Positions 1 to 12,800 of a stretch of DNA of 64,000 nt are shown in pieces. A model generated the notes under the pieces. The model had not been told where the DNA came from and ran no database searches. It saw only the letters and a program-made list of their open reading frames with translations. The DNA is from Neelides folsomi. Lineage: Eukaryota > Arthropoda > Collembola > Neelipleona > Neelidae. Every line of letters begins with the position of its first letter. Position 1 is the stretch's first letter. The stretch spans positions 124,001-188,000 of the forward strand of contig JAQGBZ010000094.1 in the NCBI GenBank assembly GCA_034687125.1, in the 5' to 3' direction. The position numbers and the translations under genes were made by a program.

Positions 1-368
1 ATACATTATATGACTCTTCTTATAAACCATGAAGGAGAGAAATGAATAATATTTAGAAGCCCGGGCATCAATTTCGGTCCTTCCGACCTTCAACCCTTCT
101 CCCATTACTCAAATGACATATGCATGAGCTCAGCTTTTTATCTTATTGCGAAATATTTTCTACTTTTTTCTCATGTTGGATCATAAAATGAGAATAATCC
201 TTTAACCCCTCAGTTATTCCCAGATTTGTCGGTCCCTCTCACTTATTTTTCATTTGTAAAAATGATACTACTATGTGTGCTGATGAATCGGAGGAATTTA
301 AATTGGCCTCGAACTAAAGCCGACTGATAACCCAGAAATGCAGAAGTGTTTGTAATATAAATACTTAC

Positions 369-1376
369 CGTCCACACGGAACATGGGAGGTTCTGGAGGT
401 GGATTGACTGGCGGTGGCGGAAGGCTCGTTTGACTCCCGTGTCTCTGACGATTCGGAGGGAGACGGCCGGACAATGCGATCTTTACATCTTCAACCAAAT
501 CAGCGGCAGAAATGTTGAAGCACTAGAAAAGGAGACCAGGGTTGAGTATTTACATAAACGGAAAATGATAACTTCCAGATAACGCCCATTGTGCCATATT
601 GGAGAGCATTTGCAAATTCTTGGTCTTATCTGACTCTTCTGCGACAACACTCGAATCAGAGGAAACAGAGGACCCAATAGCAAATAGAATTAACCATTCA
701 ATAATAGGGCCGTTTACATAAAAGACGATTCCGCGATACGCGTATTCTATTTCCAATTTCCTTCTCACTGTGCGTATCGGGGAGAGAGAGGGGGGAAATT
801 GTTGAGCGCGGGGGAAGGAAATCCCATTTGATCATCTTTACCTGGAAAATGTGCATCTCGACGGGGTTGACAATGAAGGCAAAGATGTTGTTGTAGAGCT
901 CTCCTGGATTTGAGTTCGTGAAAGCTGTCGGATCTCGAATCAGTTGAAGTGGAAATCGCTCCATTTCGTCCTAAAAACATTTTTGACGTGAGATGATTTG
1001 TAAACATAAAAAACCTGACGTTGAAATGGAACAATTAGAAGGAGCAGAAAAATAAGAATAAAAATAATTATATTTTTATATCGAGTAAAAATAAAAAAAT
1101 AATTATATTTTTTATATGATTTAGAGAGGTAATAGATATATTGGCTTATAAAAAGTCTTCTCCCTATACCCCGTTTTCGAAGTCGACAATGACGATGTAG
1201 CGGTGTTCCAGGCGGATTCGCATTTTTTGGCTCCAAATTCCGAATCCGTTTTTCTCCATGTGGAGGAGACGTCGCATTCCGTCGGCTGGAAAGGAGAGTT
1301 CTTCGGACAGCCCGAAAGTGGCGAGATGTTCAACGTCGTACATGTTCCCATGAGACCCTCCCACGTTCTCGTCCAT
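369..1376 (-). CDS. Eps8: Eps8 adaptor, N-terminal PTB-domain exons (partial, continues off the left edge)
   Basis: Eps8 is a cytoplasmic adaptor linking receptor tyrosine kinases to Rac and actin barbed-end capping. Three minus-strand coding exons join in phase: 1376-1170 (69 codons, donor GTATAG), 970-842 (43 codons, acceptor TTTTTAG, donor GTAAAG) and 522-369 (51 codons plus one base, acceptor TTTTCTAG, donor GTAAGT). Together they encode an Eps8-type PTB domain at about residues 11-130, with family signatures YDVEHLATF, DGMRRLLHME, GIWSQKM, ERFPLQLI, MHIFQ and SAADLVEDVK. A proline-rich linker (SLPPPPVNPPPEPP) follows. The start is set by an in-frame TGA at 1385-1383, three codons before the ATG, with context GGAAATGG. 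The exon begins at a splice acceptor (first base 1402), so at least one upstream exon is non-coding. The SH3 and effector regions lie outside the window. Drosophila arouser is the comparable fly gene. Confidence 0.93.
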
Positions 1377-1402
1377 TTCCGCTCAAAAGACGAATTCCCC
1401 GT

Positions 1403-3845
1403 CTGAAAGACAAATTTTAAACTATTCTAATCGACTCCTTTTTATAGATTTCCCCACTTCTCCCACCAATATAAAATATATGCACATATTATGAATCGTA
1501 TTTTCCTAAATGTATGAATATTTGAACATGGCCTTTATGAAAACATGAATTTGTTATATGAGATTTAAATTATATAAGATACGCGTTTAATATCATCGGT
1601 ACAATATCATATCAAATAAATTTTTTAAATTTTTTGTCAAATTATTTCATTTATAAGTGACCAAGAACCTCCCTACCTGTTATTATTATGTGTATTGAAT
1701 ATTCATAAAAACCCTAGGTGGCCTCTCGGAGTTTCTAAGAACCGAAATGTAAATACCCGGGAACGGCAGGAAGCTCTTCAATGCGTTGCAACGGTTCAGC
1801 TTTTATTTCGCTCAAAACATAATGTATTTAATTTCATCTTGAATGGAAACCCATAAATGCAAATTGGATTAATTTATGTTATAAAAATTGTTCTTTTCAG
1901 TTTAAATTTTACAAAGAAACTTTTTAATGCTTGAAATAAAATGTGAATTGAAATCCCTAGGTACAAAAATGCATTTTTCCCTTCTGTCTAGTTTTATTTA
2001 GCAAAGGGGATTTATTTTAATAAGAGTAAACAAAAATGGGATTTAACAGACTTTGCATGGAATGTAAATGGACATATTTGAAGGCAAAGTGAATATTCCG
2101 GTTGAGAAAATCAGGACACTTGTAGGAAACCATATGTCAAGATGAAAAGGGAAAATGAAAAACGTCAGGGAAGGAGTGGAATGCCGACTTAAATGGCAGC
2201 CCAGTGAGAAACTCTGATGTAATATTAAACTTTTCATTAAACAAATAGTCCACATTAAAAATGGCAATGACAGGAGTGGGAGAGAGGGAGCAGATGAGAA
2301 AGATGGATGAATTATGACGGAATAAATAGAAATCAAGGGGTCACTTTACCAGAGAGTAGATCAATTGAAGTTATTATTAAAACAAGCGTTTTCCTCAATT
2401 ACAGGTTAATGAATAATTAACTAAATCAGACAAGGTGTTCTGGTCGGTATGATGGCTGCGAAGAAACTCGAACTGATGGCTCTGTTCTGTCTCATCTCGC
2501 GGCGTGGCCCGTGAGGGGAACAATCACCTTGTGGGAGGCAGGGGGAATCTCACAGGTAAAGAGGGAGACACCTCCATTCACCTGTAATTACCCATTGACT
2601 CTACAACAACAACACATACAACAATGAAGAGTTTACCCACCAGCACCCATTCAACCAACAACGCTGATCTACAGATTCAAAACTGAGAACTTCATGGGCT
2701 CAACTCAGACTTCGAAAATGTTGATCTTTTTTAAATACAACAGGGAAGATTTAATTGGAGATTTAATTACATTCTACAACAGGGGTCATCTAAATACATG
2801 AACAATTTTTAGACACCAATGCAAGTACAACTAGGACATTATTACCTAAATTGGATTTACACAGTAAATGGGACACCTATAGGGGCACTTTGATATATTA
2901 CATAACATATATTAGATAATTGTAATTTGAGATTTTCAATTACATTCCAACACTGAGATCATACACTTTTTTCATATTATTATATCTTAGATTCAGCTTA
3001 TAAACTACAGCTTAACTCCTTAATAAATATTTGATAACTTGTGAGTATTCAATAAGTAATAATTTATTTACGTGCTATTTTAATTACAATATTACCAACA
3101 GAAAGAAACTTATGACTAACAATAATTGTCATTAACATGGTATATAGCAAGATTGATCTTACAATTATGATCTTACAATTTTAGATTGTTATATATTTTA
3201 TTACTTTGGAATGTTCTTATGTACCTTAATATATCAAACACTCATAAATATCTCGCACTGATACCAATCATAGTTATGTAGTTGATACACAAAGAACATT
3301 TAAATAACCATACATGAATATACCAATAGTATAAGATACTACTCTATCAAGTCTATCAATTCAATTATACAATCAATCTACCTGATTTCTCATTCGAAGA
3401 TCTACGTGTCTTACTACCTTCATTCTTTCTTAATATCTACAAGTAAAGTATTTATAATGTATTTATATGTGGTAATCATTGTGCACTAATTACTGGTGTC
3501 TTATATCAATTTTTGTGTCAATATTTTTATGTAAATGTTGGCCCATTGGCCTCGGATGATGTACAATTTGCATTCTCAAGACTACGAAGTGCAGTGGGGG
3601 CTTCTACATACATTTGGCCTACACCAACTCCCTGTGTTCCTATTTATGTGCGAATGATGATGTGTAGGGGAGAAAGGTCTCTGGAGAGCCCGGGGTAATG
3701 AGGAAAAAAGAGAAATGGGACGAGTTTCACTAAATGTATTAAAAGCTTTTTCCCTTCTTTACGACTCCTATGAGGACTAACAATAAGTTTTAATAAAAGA
3801 TAAAATTGGGATTAAAATTGACTGCCCGGGAACTGCACACTCTGT
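1403..3845. other. Eps8 upstream region / intergenic, no coding exon seen
   Basis: This stretch should hold the 5' non-coding exon(s) and promoter of Eps8. It is AT-rich apart from a GC-richer patch at about 2430-2570. On the minus strand that patch contains an arthropod Inr-like TCAGTT at 2476-2471 without a clear TATA box, so it is a possible start site, not an established one. No conserved protein is recognisable. The longest ORFs here look like random open frames. Confidence 0.4.
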
Positions 3846-6800
3846 TCATTTACAGTCACTTCGAGGCTCGAGGAATTGACATGATGCAATGAAGGAAATG
3901 GCGACGCTTAGGCTCAGAATCCCCATGCTCCTATAGGTCTTCGGTTCAAAGAGCGAAATCCCGGAATTGCACTGGTTCTCGTTACAGCATGACTTCTCGA
4001 ACGCTCCCATATCTATAGGACCAAAAGAGAAAGGATGAGCATTAGAGAGCTTTCCAATACCTGGTATATCCCCTCACGCTCTTCCAAGCACACCATCTGA
4101 TATATCCGCTAACACCCCAACTCTCAGTGATTTATATTACTTTATACGACCTATTCATTTTTTATGTCCCCGTGTGAGGGAAACTGAGGGGAAGATGTGT
4201 AAAGGGAAGATATGTAATGGGAGGAAAAGGGAAGATGTGGGAAGGAGAAAGAAGATGGTTTTTGATCATCGGGCAATTGAGGATCTTATTAAATATTTCT
4301 CATCCCTCCTTGAGCCAATTAAAGGAACCAATCGGCTGAACCTTTTCCTCACCATTATTCAATCATGGGATTAATGGGAAATTGACCATTTCTCAACTCA
4401 CCGCTCCGCAGTCTGGGTGTTGTGAGGGGATTTAATGTCATTAGTCAGAGCTAATTATGAAGTCAGAACTGCTAATACTTTGGAAAGATAAATAAAGTTG
4501 ACGGGAAAGTCAAGTCTTTGAATAAATCGGTTAATCATTGAGGTCCTCAATCACCTCCTGCGTCAATTGAGCCCAAAATAGTTAAATTGATTAACGCGTT
4601 GGGGAGAACTTTTTCACTTATTTAAATTCTTCTTTAATGACTGTTACAAAGGGAAGTTGAGTCACAGTTGAGTTGACATAATACACTCGTAATTTGGTAA
4701 TCAAAGGAGAGCGGAGATCTCAAAGTAAAGGGCTTTACGAGGAATAACAAAAAGTTATTTATTGGGTTTTAAAAGTTGAAAGTGGGCTGGAAGTTTTGGC
4801 TACTATTTCGCGTTTAAGAGACTCTTTGACTCTTTCGCAAGAGTCTTTGACTTATAGTCAAAGAGGATTTGTGTGAGGGAGAGCGTGAAGGAAGAATTGT
4901 GAGACAGGAGAATGAATTTGTTGGGTTCGGCAGAGATTCGGGAATCGATTCGCACATTTCATCGAGTCTCGCTGGGTCCATCCTGAGTTTTCTCAGGGAA
5001 ATGAATTTATGATTTTCCCATCGGAGGGCCCTTGAGCCTCGAGGACTTCTTAAATGGAATCATTAAGGAAATATTATATATGTATGGCGGGAGTTGAGGA
5101 ATGAGCCGGTCCTTGTGTTCTGCCCCGTCCCCACAAAGGGAGAACTTGGCAAATAAATCCATTAAATAAATATTGATTCTTGGGTCCTGGGCTTGGAGTC
5201 ATGAGCCAGGGAATGAAATCTCCAAACGACTCCACGGAAGAATCTCGAGGAGGAGGATAAACAAGCTCACTTTTCTCTTCGCAATTCGTCTCACAGCCGT
5301 AGACGACCGAGGCGAGGCCTATGTACTTGACGCAGTGAGTGGACTGAGGGGGACACTCCTTCAGGTGCGTCTTGTTGAAGTCCCGGCACGGCGTCACGGA
5401 GCTCTGGATCCAAGTCCCGCACTGGTAACACATTAGGGAGCTGGCCAGCCCGACACCTACGGAAAAAGACAATCAAAATATGGGCCATGTCGGTGGATGA
5501 CGTATGATCTCCACCCTCCTGAGGGAGGAATCCGCCCTATACATGAGAAGCAGTGTATGAGGCCCTGTCTGGATGATAAGTGTCGCTTTGAGAGCAACTT
5601 ATGCCCTTCACTCACCCCTTTCATCTTCTCTCAAGCCCAAGGATGGAATTCTTTTAATTTCCCCTCGTCACAAAACTCCAAATTCACTGGAGAGGAAAAG
5701 ATACTACAATGTGCTCCACATTTCTCATCCAAAGTCGAAGAATCTCAAACATTTGATGTCTACAAGGCTTCCTTGTGATTTTTAAAACTCCCCTTTACAT
5801 TTCGCCCCATTTATACTTCTCTTCATGGAGGAAGAGAAGTTTGCGGGCTTTCCCTCCCAATGCATTATGGAGAGAGTCATTCCACGGGGAAGAGTTGAAT
5901 ATGCATTTGAATAAAGAGAGATTTTGAGTCAACGTGGATGCGGTTGGGAACAGAGAGCAACTCAGCATATCGCCCATTACGCCCAACGCCTGTCTCGTCC
6001 ATTATGACAAATTTCTGTCCTCATTTCCATGCTAATGATCCTGGGCAGAGAGAGAGAGGGAGGGAGGGAGGAAGTGAAGGATAACGAACCGAAGAGAATT
6101 GAGATACAAAGATGTCCACCGGTTTCAATTAAAAGGAAAACCTAATTGGCTCCGCTGCTCATCTCCTTAGGAGAAGCAAGTTTAAAATTCCCAGCGCACG
6201 AGAGGCAATTGAAGGCAGAGAAATGAAGATGTGAATGATAAAAGTAAAGACGAGAGGTTCATAATTAGAAGATTTATCAAATTGAAGATCTTAATTTTCA
6301 AACTTTCCTTTGGGAATTGGATGCCTCGATCCGAACCTCACCTTTTCCCTCCATCGAGGTGAAAAAGTTGGATTGAGGGGAAATGATCTTGTACAAACTT
6401 TGCTAATATTCTCAACCTCGTTCTGTCCGACTTGAATCTCCTCTAATTTCCTTCATTATTTACATACATTTTCTGGAATTAACTCCTTAGTAGCAGAATG
6501 AGTAGTTGGGCATTAAACTTGGCCCATTTGCATTTCCCCATCTAACATTCTGTTCCACCTTTAATAGCATACTAATGATACATACATATTAGCACAAGTA
6601 TGGGTAGTTATTTACATAGTACTAATTATGCGAGGCATCTTCGATTGCCAGATCCGATCTTCTGACTTGGGTTGAAACCAAATGTCAAAACCTCCCATTG
6701 CTAACAAATTGACCAAAATTAGCCTATCATTATTTGAATTAAAACTCCATTTCTTATTGGGTGTCTTATTGGACTTCGTGCCAATTTTGTGAATGTGCGT

Positions 6801-9800
6801 GTTGGTGGTCTTCTTCATTTATCCCTGTAATTGATATGAGGCCTTGATTTCTCTGTACGGTCGATACTAATAAAGAGAGGGATCGATGGTCACTTTCTTT
6901 CTCCAGCTTCGAGATGGTGAAAGTGAGGAGATGATGAGGGTCCGTTTCCTCCGGAACTCGCTCCAACTGCTCCCATTCCCACCATCATCGATTCCCCCCC
7001 TCTCTGCCAATAGAGATATTCGACTCATAGTTCCAGCCACCGCAGCTCATTTCTCTTCAAATGACACCTGTCAGGATGAGAAGGAGGGGAGTCAGAAAGG
7101 AGTAATTGGAAATTAAACAGGAGAATTAACATCCCATTCCGTCTTTTTTACTCCAATCCAAACTCCCGCATTTCAATCAAATTGTCTGTCTACTTTGAAG
7201 TCGGAAAATATAACCATGATTGCTATTATTTACCATCAAATTCATCAGCGGATAAAATATGTATAGTATATAACTACATACAAATACTATTAACTAACTA
7301 GGTTCAAAATTACAAAAATTATAGATATTCACGTTTTAAGTAATTGCATCAAAATTCCTCAACAAATGTTTTCTGTATATTGCTAGATATGAATGGTACA
7401 TAACATTGCATATGATATACCTAGTAGGGACATGAAAATATATGTATTTGTAAATGAATATATGTATACTTTTTTTACTACCTTGATAGATATCGCAGTG
7501 TCGAAATAAATAGTTATTGAAAAAAGGAAGCAAAGAGAAAATTCATTTTTCGGCGATTCATCATTTCCTTTCTATAGAAGAAAGGGAATGGAAAGTAAGT
7601 GTTATTGTGGAAGTGAATGGAAGTGTGAATGAGCCTCATTCATATTTACAGTTATTGTGGAGGCTCTCTTGAAAGTGAGACTTAAAGGGTTAAATCACCA
7701 TAAATCACATTCAATACACTACACATTATATTCCCATCTCGAAAGCCATTCAATTAAAGAGGAATTTCCCTGTGACGGCATCCCCATTAATTGCTTTTTA
7801 GTGAAAGGTGCTTTAAAGAAGATCCCTATTGGTAAATGCTTAGGAGATTCCAAATAGTAGATCTGCCCTCCTCTTAATACTGAATAAACAAATTGGGTTG
7901 ATCAAGTCCCCATTATTAACAAGAGGAATTTAGAAGGTCCATCGTCATTTCAAACTATCTGTATTATCGAATTAACAATGAGATTATTTGGTTTTGTTTA
8001 TTTTACTTTTGATGATAATTTCATTGTATAAAATATAATACATATTGTACTTTACTAAAAACTCTTCGTCAATAGGGATATAACTAGAATGGGAATAGGA
8101 ATATTAACCAAAATAATGATTTTTAACTAATTATAATTTATTCTTAACCAATATACCTAACCCGTAATGTATCACAATTTGAATTATAAATACTTAGTTA
8201 GTTTCAAAGTTTTAATGACTGGGTGTGAATAATTCCATTTCCCATTCTCTAATGATTAATTGCGAATGTGGATATTTCATTAAAAATTTGTCTCCTAAAA
8301 GATCATTAAAGTCATTATGAAATATGGTTTTGAAAAGAAATAATAAAGTCTGTTATATCCATTAAATCACCAGGTATTAAATATTAAGGTGATCTTTATT
8401 ATTATATTATGTAATTTTATACATTTTTTAAACATTAAATATTTTAATCAGTGGAGAGTGATGGAGTCATATCGAGTCATATATTTCATTTAATTACAAT
8501 AGTTTCTCATAAAGTAGTCTTAAAATTTATAAGGGGTAATTTTGTTTGTTATAATTCAAAATGTTTTGTGGCCGTCATATAAATAAATGAAATTCCCATA
8601 AAAGATGACCTATAAAACCGAATCCTTAAAGGAAATAAGCAAACGACTTGTTTGTTGGCATATAAAAATATGAATTTCCTCCCAATCAACCGATTTAATT
8701 TATATAAATAGAGGTGAGATGAGGAGATTGTAATTGAAATCTCTGTATTTTTATTGTGTGTAAAAGGAAAAAGAATTTCTCTGATTGAGCGAACCGAGGA
8801 AATTTTTTCCCAGATGAAAAAGCAATAAATTCGTTTAGCTGTTTGGGAGTAGTGGAAGTTTATTGTGATATCTCGTCCATTGGAAGAAAAATAAAGGTTT
8901 TATTGTGAGTGATGGGATTAAATGTTGAGTCTACCGGTGGGGATAAAGGTGATGGTGGAGGATACGACTGTCTCCAATTCAAGCTCCCAATCCCACACGC
9001 TTAAACTCACCCTTAATCGATCAAAGGAGAGGTTTTGAAGGGTGCAGGTTCAAAAAACTACGTCGTTGAACTTATCATGGAGAACATGAGGACATTGGAA
9101 TAAATGCTCCTCCCGGGGAATGAAATCCTAAAATGCTCATTTCCTAGATTCCTCCCTATCTTGTTGTTCCGTCCTCTCAATGTGAATTTCTAATATCCCT
9201 CCCATCATCTTCCACCCTCCACTTGATGAATTATTCCTCTCAAGGAGACCCGGGAAAAATGGTTGGCTTTGAGGACGTCAATTTATAGATTCCTCAAAAT
9301 TGTTTTTGGTCTTTGCAGTGTAAATGAAAATAGGCCTTTTGAGTTCCGTGGAATTAATAAAGAGAATATATTCATTCTCTGTAAACCCCATGTTCCTTTT
9401 TAATAATGAATCCACCTTTGAAGTGGGGAGTTGAAAGGATGAGATAATTTCCCATTCGTGATGAAAATGATGAAAATGATGATTGAAGGTTTTGGACCCG
9501 AATAGTAAAAAAATTAATAAACATGGATTAAAATCTCCCATGAAATGAATTTTTAATGATAAGGGGTGAAAGAGGACATTTTTTATTCTTTTCATCCATT
9601 CCGACTCCCAGATAAATAAACTTTCTCGGAATGAATGTCTTTTCATTTGAAAGAGACATTTAAGTAGGAAATAAAATAGGCAGGAGAATGAGCGAATCTC
9701 ATGAGGTGATTTCAAAAGAACTCCCTTTCAACTCATTTTTGGCTCCAGACGGATAAAATATTTTAACCTTGATGTTAGGTAAATAAAACATTTACTTTTG

Positions 9801-12800
9801 GTTAATGTCCCTCTCTCGAATAATGGTGTTGGGGGAGGCGGAGGGGGCCGGGGAAAATCTCCCTCTTAAATCTCTTTTTTTATCAAAATGAAGGCTTATG
9901 AAAGAAGTATGTGTGTATATGAAGTTTCATACTTTTCGACTTGGGTTTAAGAGAAAATCCCGAGGAAAGTAATCTTCTCCATCCGACTCCATTTTTCCCT
10001 TTTCCGAGACCTCAGACCAGAATTGGGAATTTTTACTTCATCAACTTACTATTAGGAACCAGAAGTTTTCCTCGAGTGTCTTCTAGGGAAAATTTTGATT
10101 TATATTTAATCACTTCTACTTAAAAAGTTTCCCATCGTAAACAAGATGAAATTTCGTTCTTTTTGGAAGTCAATCGAATTTAAACTCTAGTATTAAAAGT
10201 TCATTAAAAGTTGAACGAGGGAATAAATGCCTTTTTTATTAGAGAAATTAACTTGAAAATGAGTTTGGCTGTAAAGTGCTCATGTGAAGGCCTCCACAAT
10301 TTTCCCATATGCATTAAGCTCTTAGGGCTATTGAGTAAATTGGAATGGAAATAAAAAAGGTCAATTTCCCTTGTTATTCAACAATTGAAGGAAGGGTGGA
10401 ATTATGAAAACTGTTTTTGTAGCAAAATGTTAAATAGGGATTTGAGGAAATTGGATTTTCACTTTTATAAGGATTCATCATAATGATCAAATTCCTCGCA
10501 TTCTCCCAACCACTCGAAAGAATTGAAACTTCGGAACAAATTAATTTTTTCTGCCCTTGTTTTCCTCCACTTCATCGTTGGTTCTTAAAAAAGTTAGAGG
10601 GGAAACATAATCACTCAATTCCTCCCTCGACTTTACATTGAGATGGTAATATTTATTAGACCAAAGGGACGGTTCCCTCAAAAGTAAGTTTGAATTTGGA
10701 AAGTTTAATTTCCCACCCGAAAGTTGTTCAACTTTCTCGGCAATCCCTTTCTCTCCTTCGTGAGTCCCAATTTTAGAATGGTGAGGGGAAGCCATAAAAA
10801 AGTTGATGAGGAGGGAGATATGGTGAGACAAAGGAGAGTTCCTTCGGTTAATGCCGCCAAGGACCAGATGGGAGCCCTCATATGTCTTCACACACATTAT
10901 CCCCTTCACCTCCCGCCCATTCCCTGGGTGGGTTTGGAATTGAAAATCGGGTTGGGAATGGAGATTCCCTTAAAATCCAATGGGCGATTGGGTCAACGGA
11001 GGTTTGTAATTAGAGCTGGCCAATAAATTGAAGGAATCCATTGAGGGAGTAATCTGTGGCGATGAGATTAACCCACCTCGGAGGAAGATGAGGGTTGAGC
11101 CTCTGGTAATGAAAAGGAAGGGATTAATTCCGAGGAACTCCGATTGTATCCAGGAGGGTGATGAGAATATGAAAAAAGGAGTTGGAGGGAGAGTGTGGAT
11201 GGAGGAATTAGAAAGCCGCTCCTTCTCCTTCCTGCCTATTGTGTTTAGAAATTTAATCATTTTCCCTGTCAATTTGCTCCCTTCTGCTCCAACTCCTTAT
11301 TTATCTACGAGGAAGAAAGGGGGGGAATGAATGGAAGACTTCTCTCTCCACTCAATCGAATATCTTGATTTGGCTTTTGAACTCCCTTTAAAAGAAGACT
11401 CAATAGACCCACACAGATTCCGAGTGGAGTGACGTTGAGGGAAAAAGGAGATCATTGAGGAATAAATAAAAGTTCCCCAAACTTTTATTCCTCCCGCTCC
11501 TGATGGGGAAAAGTAATCTTATACTTTCTTCCTCCCTTTTAAACCTCCTCCAACCCCCAAACTCGACGAGAGGATCAAGTTTAATAGAAATCGGCAAATT
11601 GGATATTTGATCAACTACACTAACTTTTTTCTTTCTTGGCCCTCCTTGAGCGGAATAGCTGAGTAAACTTCATTTGTCCCGCTATCCTCCCAATGTCCCA
11701 ATGATGGGAGAGACAAATCTGAGCGAGTGGTTTTTTAAATGCATAATACAAAACTCCTCTATCAATTCGAAATCAACTTACTATCAAAACCCTTCAACTT
11801 CCAAAACCATTTTAAAAACTCTCGCTCACAACAAACGTTTAACATAAAACTTACAATCATTGTCTTGGGTTGGTATACGCAGGTTATAGTTAATAAAATC
11901 CCTGCATATGCAAGTTGAAGGAGCTTTTATGAATTCCAAATGGTCCATGAATTATTTCACATTTAATCCCTTTTTATTTCATCTGAAGGCTGGTCGTAAA
12001 AGGAAAATTGTTTTATTTTCCACTGCATAAATCTTTATACGCACGCAGTTATAAATTAAGGATTTCCTATCGAATCGTTTTCATATTTTCTCTTTTTTCC
12101 CCATTTTCCCCTCATCGACCTTTTCTTCACTCCTCGAATGGGATCGAGTTGTGAAAGGAGGTTTGGATTTTTCCTTTGGAGCTAACTGGATTGAACATCT
12201 CCTTCCTCTTTGTCTCTTCAAGTCTTCCTCAACGGTTCATCGAGTCGTGGGATTATTCTTCAACTTTCCTTCAATCTCTCCCCAGGTCCTTTATACAGAC
12301 ACGTAATAAATTGAATTGAAACACATATTCCTCCAATGTTAGGGGCTCTTCGGAAGGAAAACTTTTCAATGCTTTTCTTATATCTATTTTTATGGCTCGC
12401 TTTCTTATGGGAAAAAATCCTTCACAATGGAAAAGAACTCCCGTATGAGGAAATTGAAAAGAAATAGTAAATTGTATTGTTATTTATAAAACTTACAAGT
12501 TAGTTACTTTGATTCAACAAAAGCATATATTATAAATATGATCCTTTGTGACTTCCAAAGATGTCACAAAGATGGGAGAAATAATATGTAGCTATATCTC
12601 GACAATGTAAGCAATTTCCAAATTAATCCAAATATAATGAAGGTATCCGAGTATAAAAAAAGGGATCAATCCTACTGGTTTACAAACTCGTGCAAATATG
12701 TTCTTTTGTATGTTCTTCAGTAAGTTGCAAGTGTTGAACATCCTATTTAAGCCCGTGTTCTTCAAGTGATGTAACTTTATTTTTCGACTTGTGTGAGCAC

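Noticed and set aside
550-768. Minus-strand open frame between the second and third Eps8 coding exons (begins RRKLEIEYAYRG)
   Set aside because: The flanking exons already join in phase to give a normal PTB domain, and I could not find an acceptor/donor pair that keeps the frame. Treated as intron; a cassette exon is not excluded.
9460-9485. Short tandem GATGAAAAT repeat
   Set aside because: Too short and imperfect to be more than ordinary low-complexity sequence; nothing CRISPR-like or satellite-like in the window.
9278-9715. 145-codon minus-strand ORF in the Ly6 intron
   Set aside because: No domain, odd composition (Phe/His/Lys-rich), no promoter or splice context, base composition of intronic DNA.
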